From the NCBI RefSeq assembly GCF_009669325.1, contig NZ_SZWE01000001.1, positions 496,402 to 560,401 of the forward strand: DNA of 64,000 nt, read 5' to 3'. Under the pieces are notes generated by a model. That model was not told where the DNA came from. It saw only the letters and a program-made list of their open reading frames with translations, and ran no database searches. A program made the position numbers and the translations under genes. Below, one piece after another: positions 1-9,343 of this stretch (its first letter is position 1; every line of letters begins with the position of its first letter). Origin of the DNA: Roseovarius bejariae. GTDB taxonomy: Bacteria; Pseudomonadota; Alphaproteobacteria; Rhodobacterales; Rhodobacteraceae.

Positions 1-971
1 TGATCCTTGGGGGGCTGGGCATCTTCCTGATTGCCACGCTGGGATGCATCTTCGCGCCCAACATCCTGATTTTCCTGACATTCCGCATGATCCAGGCCAC
101 CGTGGTCGTGGCCATGGTCCTTAGCCGCGCGGTGGTGCGCGATATGGTCCCCGAGGCCCAGGCCGCAAGCATGATCGGATATGTCACCATGGGCATGGCC
201 GTGGTACCGATGATCGGCCCGGCCATCGGCGGCGTTTTGGACCAAGCCTTTGGATGGAAAGCGAATTTCTGGGCTCTGTTCATATTGGGCGCCGCTGTTT
301 TCTGGCTTACTTGGCGCGATCTCGGGGAGACGGCGCCGAAGTCGGGTCATAGCCTGTCACAGCAGTTTCGCAACTACCCCGAGCTTCTGACCTCGCCGCG
401 GTTCTGGGGCTATTCGCTGGCCGCCGCCCTCGCCTCGGGGGCGTTCTTTGCCTATCTCGGCGGCGCACCCTTCGTCGGGGACCGGGTGTTCGGCCTCGAC
501 CCCGCGACGCTGGGTATCTATTTTGGCGCGCCTGCGATCGGTTATTTCGCGGGCAATTTCATCTCGGGGCGCTTTTCGGTCCGGGCCGGTGTCAACCGCA
601 TGGTGCTTTGGGGAACCCTTGCCAACGCAAGCGGTATCGGATTGAATCTATTGCTTTTTTACGCGGGCCTCGGCACACCTCTGACCTTCTTCGGCCTGAT
701 GACCATGATGGGGCTGGGCAATGGAATGCTGATCCCAAACGCCACCGCCGGTGCCCTGTCGGTCCGCCCGCACCTGGCCGGGACGGCCAGCGGGTTGTCG
801 GGGGCGATGATGATTGGCGGGGGCGCGGCCCTTTCGGCACTGGCCGGGGCCCTGCTGGGGCCGGAAACGGGGGCCTTCCCGCTTTTGTGGATCATGCTGT
901 GCACCGCGATCGGGGCGATTGCCGCCATCGGGCTGGTCATCTGGCGGGAACGCAGCCTGACCATGGCATAA
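1..971 (+). CDS. Bcr/CflA-like MFS drug efflux transporter (5' partial)
   Basis: The reading frame is open from the first bases, so the start lies upstream; about 322 residues are visible. The protein is almost entirely hydrophobic helices, with a loop rich in polar residues near visible residue 110 and the second half of a 12-helix major facilitator fold after it. The sequence style (RMIQATVVVAMVLSRAVVRD, then a GPAIGG turn) matches the Bcr/CflA drug-resistance branch, which exports drugs or small metabolites by proton antiport across the inner membrane. The substrate cannot be predicted. The gene ends two bases before the first palindrome of a repeat element. The family call is solid; the subfamily is likely. 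Confidence 0.8.
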   Translation, partial: ILGGLGIFLIATLGCIFAPNILIFLTFRMIQATVVVAMVLSRAVVRDMVPEAQAASMIGYVTMGMAVVPMIGPAIGGVLDQAFGWKANFWALFILGAAVFWLTWRDLGETAPKSGHSLSQQFRNYPELLTSPRFWGYSLAAALASGAFFAYLGGAPFVGDRVFGLDPATLGIYFGAPAIGYFAGNFISGRFSVRAGVNRMVLWGTLANASGIGLNLLLFYAGLGTPLTFFGLMTMMGLGNGMLIPNATAGALSVRPHLAGTASGLSGAMMIGGGAALSALAGALLGPETGAFPLLWIMLCTAIGAIAAIGLVIWRERSLTMA

Positions 972-973
972 AA

Positions 974-1051
974 CGTACGAGTCGTACGTTTGACCCCCTG
1001 TTTTCGTACAAAAATCATCACCCTGTCCGCTCCTTTCGTACGAGTCGTACG
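974..1051. repeat. Triple-palindrome CGTACG element, copy 1
   Basis: Two copies of CGTACGAGTCGTACG (974-988 and 1037-1051) have centres exactly 63 bp apart, with TTTTCGTACAAAAA (1001-1014) between them. Each flanking copy extends to a perfect 9-bp stem around an AGT loop. The extension is AAA/TTT in the first and TTT/AAA in the second, so pairing is kept although sequence differs. The same arrangement recurs inverted at 45089-45166. The element lies between the MFS stop and the ScfR-type regulator. Its function is unknown. Confidence 0.8.
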
Positions 1052-1088
1052 AAACGCGCCAGAATCCCCTTTACGCCTGATCCGCAAA

Positions 1089-1125
1089 TTTGCAAAACAT
1101 CATTGCAACACGGCAAATCTGCAAA
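1089..1125 (+). promoter_or_regulatory. Candidate ScfR operator: three TTTGCAAA-like boxes
   Basis: TTTGCAAA (1089-1096), ATTGCAAC (1102-1109) and TCTGCAAA (1118-1125) lie 25 to 61 bases before the regulator start. TTTGCAAA is the half site known for ScfR-family regulators such as RamB, PrpR and PccR. Self-regulation by the downstream gene product is inferred. Confidence 0.55.
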
Positions 1126-1149
1126 CCATCCAAGCGGGGGATCGCCACC

Positions 1150-2550
1150 ATGCCAACCCAGAAACTCTATGCCGGGGCCAAACTGCGCGAGACACGGCAA
1201 AGGCTGGGACTCACGCAAAAGGATTTCGCCAGCAAGCTGGGCGTTTCGCTGCCCTATCTCAACCAGATGGAGAACAACAACCGGCCCGTCAGCACCACCG
1301 TGGTTTTGGCCCTCGCGCAGGAGTTCGGATTCGACGTCACCGAACTTTCCACCGGCGATGCCGAGCGCATGGTCAGCGATATGCGCGAGGCGCTGGCCGA
1401 CCCGGTTTTCGCCGATGATCCGCCGCCGCTGTCGGACCTGCGCCTGACGGCCTCGAACGCCCCGGCCCTTGCCCGCGCCTTTCTGGAGCTGCACCGCACC
1501 TACCGGCAAACCCACGAGCGGCTGGCCAGCCTTGACGAGGCCCTTGGCCGCGAAGATGCCCGCACCCAGCCCAGCCCATGGGACGAGGTGCGCGATTTCT
1601 TCCACTATTGCGACAACTACATCGACGCGGTCGACCATGCCGCCGAACGCTTTGCCCAACCCACCGGCGCGCAACGCGGCGTGCGCGACATCGCCCAAGA
1701 CCGCCTGTCGGACATGGGCATAAGCGTCAGCCTTGCCGACACAGGAAAGCTGCGCCACTTCGACCGCGACAGTGGCACGCTTTATCTTTCGTCCCGGGCC
1801 GAGCCGGAAACCCGCACCTTCCAGATGCTTTTGCAGGTGGCGCTGCTGACGCAAGACAAGCTGATCGAAGCCACGCTCGATCTGGCGCGGTTCCAATCCG
1901 AGGCCGCCCGCGCCATCGCCAAGATGGGGCTGGCCAATTACTTTGCCGGTGCGGCCCTCATGCCCTATGGCATGTTCCTTGAGGCGGCACAGGAAACGCG
2001 CCACGATCTGGAAATCCTTGCCAATCGGTTCGGGGCCTCCATCGAACAGGTCTGTCACCGGCTAAGCACCCTGCAACGCCCCGGCGCCAAGGGCGTGCCG
2101 TTTTTCTTTGTCCGGGTCGATCAGGCGGGCACCATCACCAAGCGCCACAGCGCCACGCGCCTGCAATTCGCCCGTTTCGGGGGGGCCTGCCCGCTGTGGA
2201 ACGTGCACCGCGCCTTTGAAACCCCCGGCCGCTTCCTGCGCCAACTGGCCGAAACGCCGGATGGCGTGCGCTATATCAGCCTTGCACGGGATGTCAGCAA
2301 ACCGGGCGGCAGTTTCGGTGCGCCGGTGCGCCGTTTCGCCATCGCCCTTGGCTGCGAGGTGAAACATTCCGACGCCTTGGTCTATGCCGACGATCTGGAC
2401 CTGACCAATGCCCGCGCGTTTGAGCCCATCGGCATCTCCTGCCGGATTTGCGAGCGCACCGATTGCCATCAACGCTCGGTCCCGCCGCTGGAACGGCAAT
2501 TGCAGGTCACCCCGGATGAGCGCGACGTGCTGCCCTATCGCGTTGGCTGA
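1150..2550 (+). CDS. ScfR-type (short-chain fatty acyl-CoA responsive) transcriptional regulator
   Basis: A 466-residue protein with an XRE-type helix-turn-helix at about residues 8-65 (LGLTQKDFASKLGVSLPYLN), a central IrrE/ImmA-like region and a C-terminal ScfR domain carrying the cysteine cluster CRICERTDC. No HExxH zinc motif is visible in the central region, so peptidase activity is unlikely; it probably senses a ligand. Known family members (RamB, PrpR, PccR) control acetate or propionate metabolism by binding TTTGCAAA. The chosen ATG leaves the three TTTGCAAA-like boxes in the leader; an in-frame start 60 bases earlier would place those boxes inside the coding region. The next gene starts three bases after the stop. 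The regulated pathway is not evident from the neighbours. Confidence 0.85.
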   Translation: MPTQKLYAGAKLRETRQRLGLTQKDFASKLGVSLPYLNQMENNNRPVSTTVVLALAQEFGFDVTELSTGDAERMVSDMREALADPVFADDPPPLSDLRLTASNAPALARAFLELHRTYRQTHERLASLDEALGREDARTQPSPWDEVRDFFHYCDNYIDAVDHAAERFAQPTGAQRGVRDIAQDRLSDMGISVSLADTGKLRHFDRDSGTLYLSSRAEPETRTFQMLLQVALLTQDKLIEATLDLARFQSEAARAIAKMGLANYFAGAALMPYGMFLEAAQETRHDLEILANRFGASIEQVCHRLSTLQRPGAKGVPFFFVRVDQAGTITKRHSATRLQFARFGGACPLWNVHRAFETPGRFLRQLAETPDGVRYISLARDVSKPGGSFGAPVRRFAIALGCEVKHSDALVYADDLDLTNARAFEPIGISCRICERTDCHQRSVPPLERQLQVTPDERDVLPYRVG

Positions 2551-2553
2551 CCG

Positions 2554-3354
2554 ATGCTCTGGCGATTGGCATTGCTCATCGGGCTATTGACCGGGGGCGC
2601 TTGGCTGTCTCTGGGGGCGATTGAACGCGCGATCATCTATCCCTTTGACGCAACACGCGTGCCCCCCGCCACCGCCGGTGCGCCGAACATGCAAGAGGTG
2701 GAGCGCGCGGGCCTCATCACATGGCAAGCCGCCGCGAATCCGGGCCATCCCACCATCTTCTACCTGCACGGCAACGCCGGGAATCTTGCGGATCGCACGG
2801 GGCGGTTTTCGCGGTTCATGGCGCGCGGCTATGGCGTGATCGCGCCAGCCTATCCCGGCTCCTCAGGAAGTGCGGGCAGCCCTTCGCAGGAGGGTATCTC
2901 ACAAGCGATCCGGGACATCTGGCACGACCTGCCGCGCGATGCGCGCGTGGTGATCTATGGCGAAAGCCTTGGCACCGGCGTGGCGATGCAGCTTTTGGGA
3001 TCGGTCGTGACCGACGCGGAAAAGGGCCTTGCGCCCGCCGGCGTGATCCTTGAGGCGCCCTTTACCTCGGTCCGCGATGTGGCCTCGGCGCTTTACCCCG
3101 GGATTGAGCCGCTGCTCGACCATCTGACGCAGGAATGGGACAGCATGGCATGGGCCGCAAACCTGACCATGCCGCTTTTGGTGGTCCACGGGCAGAACGA
3201 CAAGATGATCCCGCCCGCACAGGGCCGCGCGCTGTTCAACGCCGCCCCGAGCGCCGACAAACGTTTCCTCCACGTGCCCGGCGCAGGCCACACCGACCTG
3301 TGGCGCAGCGATACCTTGCCGGTATTCTGGAACTTCATTGATCGCATCAAGTAA
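2554..3354 (+). CDS. Membrane-anchored alpha/beta hydrolase (BEM46/FrsA-like)
   Basis: A 266-residue serine hydrolase-fold protein. An N-terminal hydrophobic helix (residues 2-22) should anchor it in the inner membrane with the catalytic domain in the periplasm. Visible motifs are the oxyanion strand YLHGNAGN (70-77), nucleophile elbow GESLG (Ser138), an acid in LVVHGQNDKMIPP and the catalytic histidine in GAGHTDLW near the C terminus. This order fits the BEM46/YfhR group, whose substrates are mostly unknown. It starts three bases after the regulator and is probably co-transcribed with it. Function beyond esterase or thioesterase-like hydrolysis is not claimed. Confidence 0.8.
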   Translation: MLWRLALLIGLLTGGAWLSLGAIERAIIYPFDATRVPPATAGAPNMQEVERAGLITWQAAANPGHPTIFYLHGNAGNLADRTGRFSRFMARGYGVIAPAYPGSSGSAGSPSQEGISQAIRDIWHDLPRDARVVIYGESLGTGVAMQLLGSVVTDAEKGLAPAGVILEAPFTSVRDVASALYPGIEPLLDHLTQEWDSMAWAANLTMPLLVVHGQNDKMIPPAQGRALFNAAPSADKRFLHVPGAGHTDLWRSDTLPVFWNFIDRIK

Positions 3355-3383
3355 CTTATATATTGCATTGATATTAAAAGCAA

Positions 3384-3408
3384 AAAGGCGACGCATTGCG
3401 CCGCCTTT
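3384..3408 (-). terminator. Intrinsic terminator after the DUF465 gene
   Basis: AAAGGCG and CGC pair with GCG and CGCCTTT around an ATT loop, with one A-C mismatch. Read on the minus strand the stem is followed by TTTTTGCTTTT, a good U-tract. It lies 20 bases beyond the stop of the small minus-strand gene and may also stop read-through from the convergent hydrolase. Confidence 0.7.
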
Positions 3409-3428
3409 CCAACAGGTCCTTCCGGCCC

Positions 3429-3665
3429 TTACGCCTTGAGCATCTGGTACAGTTCATCCTTCAGCGCACTGCGCTTCTTGCGCATGTCTTCCTCGGCGAA
3501 CTGGCTCATCGGCTCAACGTTGGTTTCGGCCCGGTGCACGGCACGGTTTACCTCGTGGTAATCCTCGGCCAGCTTGGCGAAATGCGGGTCCGAGGATTTC
3601 ATCTCGGTGATCTTGTCGGCCAGCTCGGGGAATTCCTCGTGCAGTTCGTGGGGGGTGTGGGACAT
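3429..3665 (-). CDS. DUF465 (YdcH-like) small protein
   Basis: A 78-residue, highly charged, almost fully helical protein. It matches the DUF465/YdcH pattern: a short conserved N terminus (HELHEEFPEL), the HFAKLAEDYHEVNRAVHRAE helix and a basic segment KKRSALKDELYQML at the end. Members are small soluble coiled-coil proteins of unknown function, common and often multicopy in alphaproteobacteria. It stands alone with its own terminator. Complete, start ATG. Confidence 0.85.
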   Translation of the reverse strand: MSHTPHELHEEFPELADKITEMKSSDPHFAKLAEDYHEVNRAVHRAETNVEPMSQFAEEDMRKKRSALKDELYQMLKA

Positions 3666-3805
3666 GTCGCGCGACTCCTTTGGTTATCGTTGGTCCGACG
3701 CAGGCTAGTCATTTGCGGGGCATCGCGGCTTTGATACGGATCAAACGGCGGGCGATTTCGGCGCCCGCCAGCGCGCTTTTTGCGCCTCGACAGCTGATGG
3801 GCCGC

Positions 3806-5464
3806 CTAGCGCTGTGCCACCTGCCAGTCGGGGTTCACCCAAGGCTGCGCGTTCTCGGGCGGCAAGGGGGCGCGGCCAAGGATGTGGTCGCTGGCTTTCT
3901 CGCCCACCATGATCGACGGCGCATTCAGGTTGCCGTTGGTGATCCGCGGGAAGATCGAGCTGTCGGCCACGCGCAGGCCCTCCACCCCGATCACCCGCGC
4001 ATGGCTGTCGACAACGGCCATGGGGTCATCCTTGCTGCCCATCTTGCAGGTGCCGCAGGGGTGATAGGCGCTTTCGGCATGTTCGCGGATGAAATCGTCG
4101 ATCTCGTCATCGCTCTGCACATCGGCGCCGGGTTGAATCTCGTGGCTGAGGTAGGGTTTGAAGGCCGCCTGCGCGATGATCTCGCGCGTGAGACGGATGC
4201 ATTTGCGGAACTCCTGCCAGTCGCTCTTTTCGCTCATGTAGTTGAAGCGGATCACCGGATCGTCGCCGGGGTCAGAACTGCGCAGGGTGATCGAGCCGCG
4301 CGATTTGCTGCGCATCGGCCCGACATGCGCCTGAAAGCCATGGCCTTCGGCGGCAGCCTTGCCGTCATAGCGCACGGCAATGGGCAGGAAGTGGAACTGG
4401 ATGTCGGGGTAATCGACGCCTGCCTCCGAGCGGATGAAGCCACAGGATTCGAACTGGTTCGAGGCGCCCGGGCCGCTGCGGGTGAAAAGCCATTGCGCCC
4501 CCACCCAGGCCTTGCCGAAAAGGTTCCAGTACTTATACAGGCTCACCGGCTGACTGGCGGCCATTTGCACGTAGACCTCAAGATGGTCTTGCAGGTTCGC
4601 GCCAACGCCGGGGCGGTCGGCCTGAACGGTGATGCCGTGATCCGAAAGATGCGCGGCGGGACCAATGCCCGACAGCATCAAGAGCTTGGGCGAGTTGATC
4701 GAGGAGGCCGCGAGGATCACCTCGGCGCGCGCGCGGATGACCTCGGTGCGGCCTTTCACCTGCGCCTCGACGCCCACGGCGCGGCCCTCTTCAATCACCA
4801 CCCGCTGCACGTAACAGCGCAGCAGATCGCAGTTTTCACGCGCCAGCGCGGGCTTGAGATAGGCATTGGCCGCCGACCAGCGTTGCCCTTTGTGGACGGT
4901 CATGTCGAAGGGGCCGAAGCCCTCTTGCTGTTCGCCGTTGTAGTCCTTGGTGATGGGATAGCCCGCCTGCCCGCCTGCCTCGATAAAGGCACGGGTCAGC
5001 GGGTTTTTCATCGGGCCGCGCGTGACATGCAACGGCCCGTCCGTGCCGCGCCACGAGGCATCACCGCCATGGCCGCCGTCATGCCAGCATTCCTGCCGCT
5101 TGAAATAGGGCAGCACATCGGCATAGCCCCAGCCCTCGGCCCCGCTATCGCGCCAATGGTCATAGTCATGCGCATGGCCGCGCACATAGGCCATCCCGTT
5201 GATCGAGCTGGAGCCGCCGATGACCTTGCCGCGCGGACAGGCCAAACGCCGCCCGCCCAAATGCGGCTCGGGCTCGCTTTGATAGCCCCAGTCATAGCGG
5301 CGCATGTTCATTGGATAGCTCAATGCACCGGGCATCTGGATGAACGGCCCGGCATCGGTGCCGCCATGTTCCAGAACCAGCACGCTGTGCCCGGCCTCGG
5401 ACAGGCGATAGGCCATGGCGCAGCCCGCGCTGCCCGCGCCCACGATGATGTAATCGGCTTCCAT
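3806..5464 (-). CDS. betA: Choline dehydrogenase (GMC oxidoreductase)
   Basis: A 552-residue FAD-dependent enzyme of normal family length. It oxidises choline to betaine aldehyde at the inner membrane. The N terminus carries the dinucleotide-binding motif GAGSAG (residues 9-14), followed by the GMC signature around [19 protein letters not shown]. The C-terminal catalytic region shows HPCGTCKMG and [17 protein letters not shown]. It is the last gene of betI-betC-betB-betA, 26 bases after betB, and shares that operon's regulation. Identification is supported both by family motifs and by its neighbours. Confidence 0.95.
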   Translation of the reverse strand: MEADYIIVGAGSAGCAMAYRLSEAGHSVLVLEHGGTDAGPFIQMPGALSYPMNMRRYDWGYQSEPEPHLGGRRLACPRGKVIGGSSSINGMAYVRGHAHDYDHWRDSGAEGWGYADVLPYFKRQECWHDGGHGGDASWRGTDGPLHVTRGPMKNPLTRAFIEAGGQAGYPITKDYNGEQQEGFGPFDMTVHKGQRWSAANAYLKPALARENCDLLRCYVQRVVIEEGRAVGVEAQVKGRTEVIRARAEVILAASSINSPKLLMLSGIGPAAHLSDHGITVQADRPGVGANLQDHLEVYVQMAASQPVSLYKYWNLFGKAWVGAQWLFTRSGPGASNQFESCGFIRSEAGVDYPDIQFHFLPIAVRYDGKAAAEGHGFQAHVGPMRSKSRGSITLRSSDPGDDPVIRFNYMSEKSDWQEFRKCIRLTREIIAQAAFKPYLSHEIQPGADVQSDDEIDDFIREHAESAYHPCGTCKMGSKDDPMAVVDSHARVIGVEGLRVADSSIFPRITNGNLNAPSIMVGEKASDHILGRAPLPPENAQPWVNPDWQVAQR

Positions 5465-5490
5465 TGTCCCGTTCCTCCGGAGTTAACGCG

Positions 5491-6951
5491 TCAGAAGGGG
5501 GCCTCGGTCTCGCCCATGCGGACGTAGACGGATTTCACCTGTGAATAATGGGCGATCGCCTCTTTCGAGTTCTCCCGCCCCACGCCCGAGGCCTTGACCC
5601 CGCCAAAGGGCACCTCGACCGGCGCGTCGTTGTAGGAGTTGATAAAGCAACTGCCCGCCTGCAACTGCCCGATCACCCGGTGACCGCGTTGCAGATCGCG
5701 GGTATAGACCCCGGCGGACAGGCCATAGGGCGTGGCGTTGGCCCGCGCGATCACCTCGTCCTCGTCCTCGAAATCCAAGACACTCAATACCGGGCCGAAA
5801 ATCTCTTCGCGGGCGATGGTCATATCGTCGGTAACATCGGCAAACACCGTGGGTTCGATCCAGCATCCCGGCTTGTCGATGCGATTGCCGCCGGTGACCA
5901 GACGCGCGCCCTCGGATTTGCCCGCCTCAATGAAGCCCAGCACGATCTGAAGCTGAGCCTCGCTGACCATCGGGCCGAAACTTGTGGCCTCGTCCAGCGG
6001 GTCGCCGATCACCGCGTCTTTCAGGCGCTCGGCCATGCGGGCCAGAAACGCCTCCTTGATGGATTTATGCACGAAAACCCGCGTGCCGTTGGAACAAACT
6101 TGGCCCGTGGAATAGAAATTGCCCAGGATCGCGCCCGAAATGGCATCTTCGAGGCTGGCGTCGTCAAAGACCACCATGGGGGATTTGCCGCCCAGTTCCA
6201 TGGTGACATGCTTCATCCCCTCGGCGGCGGCGGCATAAACCTTGCGGCCCGTGGGCACAGAGCCGGTGAGCGAGACCTTGGCAATCCGCGGATCGGTGAC
6301 GAGGGGCGCACCGACACCGCCCTTGCCTTGGACCACGTTGAACAAGCCTGCCGGGGCGCCCGCCTCCATCAAAATCTCGGCGACCTTGAGCGCGGAAAGC
6401 GGCGTGGTTTCCGAAGGTTTGAACACCATGGCATTGCCACAGGCCAAGGCCGGGGCGGCCTTCCAACAGGCGATTTGCGTGGGGTAATTCCACGCGCCGA
6501 TCCCGGCGCAGACGCCCAAGGGCTCGCGGATGGTATAGGCCCAGTCACCGCCCGGAAGCGGGATATGCTCCCCCGTCAAGGACGCCGCCAGCCCGCCGAA
6601 ATATTCAAGCGCATCCGCCCCGCTGGTGGCATCGGCGACGCTGGTTTCCTGATAGGGTTTGCCGGTGTCCATGGTCTCCAGCACCGACAGGTCATGGTTG
6701 CGTTCACGCATGATGTCGGCAGCCCGGCGCAGGACACGGCCCCGCTCCATCCCCGAGAGCTTGGCCCATTCCTTTTGCGCGGCCTCGGCGGCGCTGATCG
6801 CGGCGTCCAGCACCTTGGGTGTGGCCTCGTGCAGTTGCGCGATTTTCTCGCCCGTCGCCGGGTAGATCACCGGCAGCGGCGTGCCGGTGTCATCTTCCAT
6901 GTACTGGCCATTCACGAAATGGCTGGCCTCGGGTTGGGTTGGATAGGTCAT
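5491..6951 (-). CDS. betB: Betaine-aldehyde dehydrogenase
   Basis: A 486-residue NAD(P)-dependent aldehyde dehydrogenase that converts betaine aldehyde to glycine betaine, the compatible solute and methyl donor. Visible catalytic residues are Glu252 in MELGGKSP and nucleophile Cys286 in [10 protein letters not shown]; cofactor-binding PWNYP-type sequence appears as [21 protein letters not shown]. Length is typical for BetB. It lies between betC and betA on the minus strand. A copy of the 22-bp TTCATCTTT motif occupies the 39-bp gap to betC. Confidence 0.95.
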   Translation of the reverse strand: MTYPTQPEASHFVNGQYMEDDTGTPLPVIYPATGEKIAQLHEATPKVLDAAISAAEAAQKEWAKLSGMERGRVLRRAADIMRERNHDLSVLETMDTGKPYQETSVADATSGADALEYFGGLAASLTGEHIPLPGGDWAYTIREPLGVCAGIGAWNYPTQIACWKAAPALACGNAMVFKPSETTPLSALKVAEILMEAGAPAGLFNVVQGKGGVGAPLVTDPRIAKVSLTGSVPTGRKVYAAAAEGMKHVTMELGGKSPMVVFDDASLEDAISGAILGNFYSTGQVCSNGTRVFVHKSIKEAFLARMAERLKDAVIGDPLDEATSFGPMVSEAQLQIVLGFIEAGKSEGARLVTGGNRIDKPGCWIEPTVFADVTDDMTIAREEIFGPVLSVLDFEDEDEVIARANATPYGLSAGVYTRDLQRGHRVIGQLQAGSCFINSYNDAPVEVPFGGVKASGVGRENSKEAIAHYSQVKSVYVRMGETEAPF

Positions 6952-6964
6952 GTCGCCTCCGGCG

Positions 6965-6986
6965 GGAGTATTTGGGGAAAGATGAA
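6965..6986 (-). repeat. 22-bp TTCATCTTT...ATACTCC motif, copy 1
   Basis: On the minus strand the motif begins four bases (CCCC) after the betC stop codon: TTCATCTTTC, then CCCAA, then ATACTCC. Four further copies occur in the window. Confidence 0.75.
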
Positions 6987-6990
6987 GGGG

Positions 6991-8508
6991 TTATTCACCA
7001 CGCGGGAAGCGTTGGTTTTCTTCCACATCGTTGAGGTCCATATGGTTGCGCATGTAGCGTTCCGAGGCCTTTTGCAGCGGTTGGTAATCCCACGGATAAT
7101 AGCCGCCCTGCCGCAGCGCCTCGTAGACGACCCAGCGGCGGGCCTGACTTTCGCGGACCTGCGCGTCGAACTGATCCAGCGACCAGCGGGCATCGGCCAT
7201 GTCGCTGAAATGCTTGAGGGTCTCGGCATGGGCCGGGTCATCGGCAAGGTTGGTCAATTCCTGAGGGTCGGCGTCGAGATCGAAAAGTTGATCGGGGTCG
7301 AGCGCGCAGCGGGTGAATTTCCACTGACCTTCCCGCAAGCAGACGAGCGGCGCATAAGACGCCTCGGCAGCGTATTCCATGGCCACGGGGGCGTCGCGGG
7401 TGGTGCCCTGCCCCTGCGGCACGAGGCTTTGGCCTTCGGTCCACGGTGCGACCTCCTCCATCGAGACACCGGCCAGATCACAGAGCGTCGGGCAGACGTC
7501 GACGTTGCTGACCGGCTCGGTCACCAGCCCCGGCTCCATCGTGGGCGAGGAAATCATCAGGGGCACGCGGGCCGAACCCTCGTAGAAGGACATCTTGAAC
7601 CACAGGCCCCGCTCGCCCAGCATGTCGCCGTGATCCGAGACGAAGAGGATGATCGTATCCTCTTCCTGTCTCGTGCCGCGCAGGGCCTCCATCACCTCGC
7701 CGATCTTGTCGTCAAGGTAGGAAATATTGGCGAAATAGGCGCGGCGGGAGCGGCGGATATTATCCTCGGTGATGTCGAACGACCGCCAGTCGTTGGCGTC
7801 GAAGATGCGCTTGGAATGGGGGTCGTGATCCTCGTACTCCATCGCCGGAACCTCGGGCAGAAGGTGCTCGCAATCCTCGTAGAGGTCCCAGTATTTGCGG
7901 CGCGCGACGTAAGGGTCATGCGGGTGGGTGAAACTGACCGTCAGGCACCACGGGCGGTCGTCATGGCCGCGGCCCAGGTCATAGACTTTGCGGGTGGCGT
8001 TATAGGCGACCTCGTCGTCGTATTCCATCTGGTTGGATATTTCGGCCACGCCCGCGCCGGTGACCGAGCCCATGTTGTGATACCACCAGTCGATCCGCTC
8101 ACCGGGTTTGCGGTAATCGGGGGTCCAGCCGAAATCGGCGGGGTAGATATCGGTTGTCAGGCGTTCCTCGAATCCGTGCAGCTGGTCGGGGCCGACGAAA
8201 TGCATCTTGCCCGAGAGGCAGGTCTGGTAGCCCGCGCGGCGCAGGTGGTGGGCATAGGTGGGGATGTCGGCGCAGAATTCGGCGGCGTTGTCGTAAACGC
8301 GGCTGCGCGAGGGCAGCAGGCCGGACATGAAGCTTGCCCGCCCCGGGGCGCAGAGCGGCGAGGCGGTATAGGCGTTGCGGAACCGCGTGGAGCGTTCGGC
8401 CAGCGCCTTGAGGTAGGGCGCGTGCAGCCACTCCGCTGGTCCATCGGGGAACAAGGTGCCGTTGAGCTGATCCACCATGAAGATGAGGATATTGGGGCGC
8501 TTTGTCAT
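6991..8508 (-). CDS. betC: Choline-sulfatase
   Basis: A 505-residue type I sulfatase that hydrolyses choline-O-sulfate to choline and sulfate. The sulfatase signature C-x-P-x-R is present as CAPGR with Cys53, the residue converted to formylglycine. The metal-binding N terminus NILIFMVDQLNG and the later FVSDHGDMLGERGLW motif are also present. The reading frame is open for another 89 codons upstream, but these overlap betI and are not sulfatase-like. The chosen ATG overlaps the betI stop by four bases (ATGA), which indicates translational coupling. Confidence 0.95.
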   Translation of the reverse strand: MTKRPNILIFMVDQLNGTLFPDGPAEWLHAPYLKALAERSTRFRNAYTASPLCAPGRASFMSGLLPSRSRVYDNAAEFCADIPTYAHHLRRAGYQTCLSGKMHFVGPDQLHGFEERLTTDIYPADFGWTPDYRKPGERIDWWYHNMGSVTGAGVAEISNQMEYDDEVAYNATRKVYDLGRGHDDRPWCLTVSFTHPHDPYVARRKYWDLYEDCEHLLPEVPAMEYEDHDPHSKRIFDANDWRSFDITEDNIRRSRRAYFANISYLDDKIGEVMEALRGTRQEEDTIILFVSDHGDMLGERGLWFKMSFYEGSARVPLMISSPTMEPGLVTEPVSNVDVCPTLCDLAGVSMEEVAPWTEGQSLVPQGQGTTRDAPVAMEYAAEASYAPLVCLREGQWKFTRCALDPDQLFDLDADPQELTNLADDPAHAETLKHFSDMADARWSLDQFDAQVRESQARRWVVYEALRQGGYYPWDYQPLQKASERYMRNHMDLNDVEENQRFPRGE

Positions 8509-9092
8509 GCTGTGCTGTCCTGTGCCAATGAGGTGTCGAGATAGTGAAGAAGAACGTCGATAGCGGCCTCGGGGGCGATGCCGCCCTCGCCCAGTGCCTG
8601 CCGGATATAAAGCCCGTCGATCATCGCCGCCGTGCCGCGCGTGAGGGTCCGGGCGCGGGCGGGGGCGATTTGGCGAAAGGCATGGTGCAGGTTCGACCGC
8701 AACCGCCGCTGGTAGATATGCAGCAAGCGCCGGGATGCCTCGGAGCGTTGCGCCTGCACGTAGAAATTCAGCCATGCCGAAACCATCTCGGGGCGGAATT
8801 GCGCGGGGGTGAAACTGGCGCGGATCACCGCCTCGACCCGATCACGCGGGGATTTCGCCATGCTGAGCGCGCCGCGCACCTCGGCGCCGTAGAGGCCGAG
8901 GATATGGCGCATGGCGGCGGCGAAAATCTGTTCTTTCGAGCCGAAATAGTGATGCGCGAGCGCCGAGGACATCCCCGCCCGCTTGGCGATCTGGCTGACG
9001 GTCACATCCAGCGTGCCGCGCACCCCAATCTCGTGAATCGTGGCCTCCAGCAGCGCCGAACGGCGTATCGGTTCCATCCCAAGCTTTGGCAT
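8505..9092 (-). CDS. betI: BetI, TetR-family repressor of choline genes
   Basis: A 195-residue TetR-family regulator. The N-terminal helix-turn-helix (about residues 10-55, TVSQIAKRAGMSSALAHHYF) closely matches BetI. The known protein represses the bet genes and is relieved by choline. It is the first gene of the minus-strand bet operon, and a palindrome with the BetI half-site pattern lies 44 bases upstream of its start, so autoregulation and control of the divergent transporter arm are likely. Confidence 0.92.
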   Translation of the reverse strand: MPKLGMEPIRRSALLEATIHEIGVRGTLDVTVSQIAKRAGMSSALAHHYFGSKEQIFAAAMRHILGLYGAEVRGALSMAKSPRDRVEAVIRASFTPAQFRPEMVSAWLNFYVQAQRSEASRRLLHIYQRRLRSNLHHAFRQIAPARARTLTRGTAAMIDGLYIRQALGEGGIAPEAAIDVLLHYLDTSLAQDSTA

Positions 9093-9135
9093 CGTGGCGT
9101 CCTACGTACTTGCAAGACGTGGGTAAATGCGTTTA

Positions 9136-9149
9136 ATTGACTCGTCAAT
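9136..9149. promoter_or_regulatory. Putative BetI operator
   Basis: ATTGACTCGTCAAT is an inverted repeat (ATTGAC / GTCAAT, 2-bp spacer) in the 251-bp gap between betI and the divergent binding-protein gene. It matches the pattern of BetI operators in being an ATTGA..TCAAT dyad. Its position close to betI favours direct repression of that arm; action on the other arm is inferred. Confidence 0.6.
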
Positions 9150-9343
9150 CAATAAAAAACAGGACTGAACTTTCGAAGGAAAAACAATCTGAACTATCAC
9201 GTTGCGCTTCATGCGCGCGTCATAATAACGTCGGAAATGTAACAACGGTGTCGCTTCCACGACATGTGGGTGCGACAGGTTGACAACGCCCTGCCCCGCG
9301 CGGGCCTTGGGCGAAACCGAACATGACACAGGGAGAATAGAAC

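Noticed and set aside
5548..8544. Plus-strand open frame of nearly 1000 codons opposite betB and betC
   Set aside because: It lies antisense to two confidently identified enzymes and shows no domain or ribosome site.
8509..8775. N-terminal extension of the choline sulfatase
   Set aside because: It is antisense-like Arg/Pro-rich sequence overlapping betI in another frame; the sulfatase fold starts at the ATG overlapping the betI stop.
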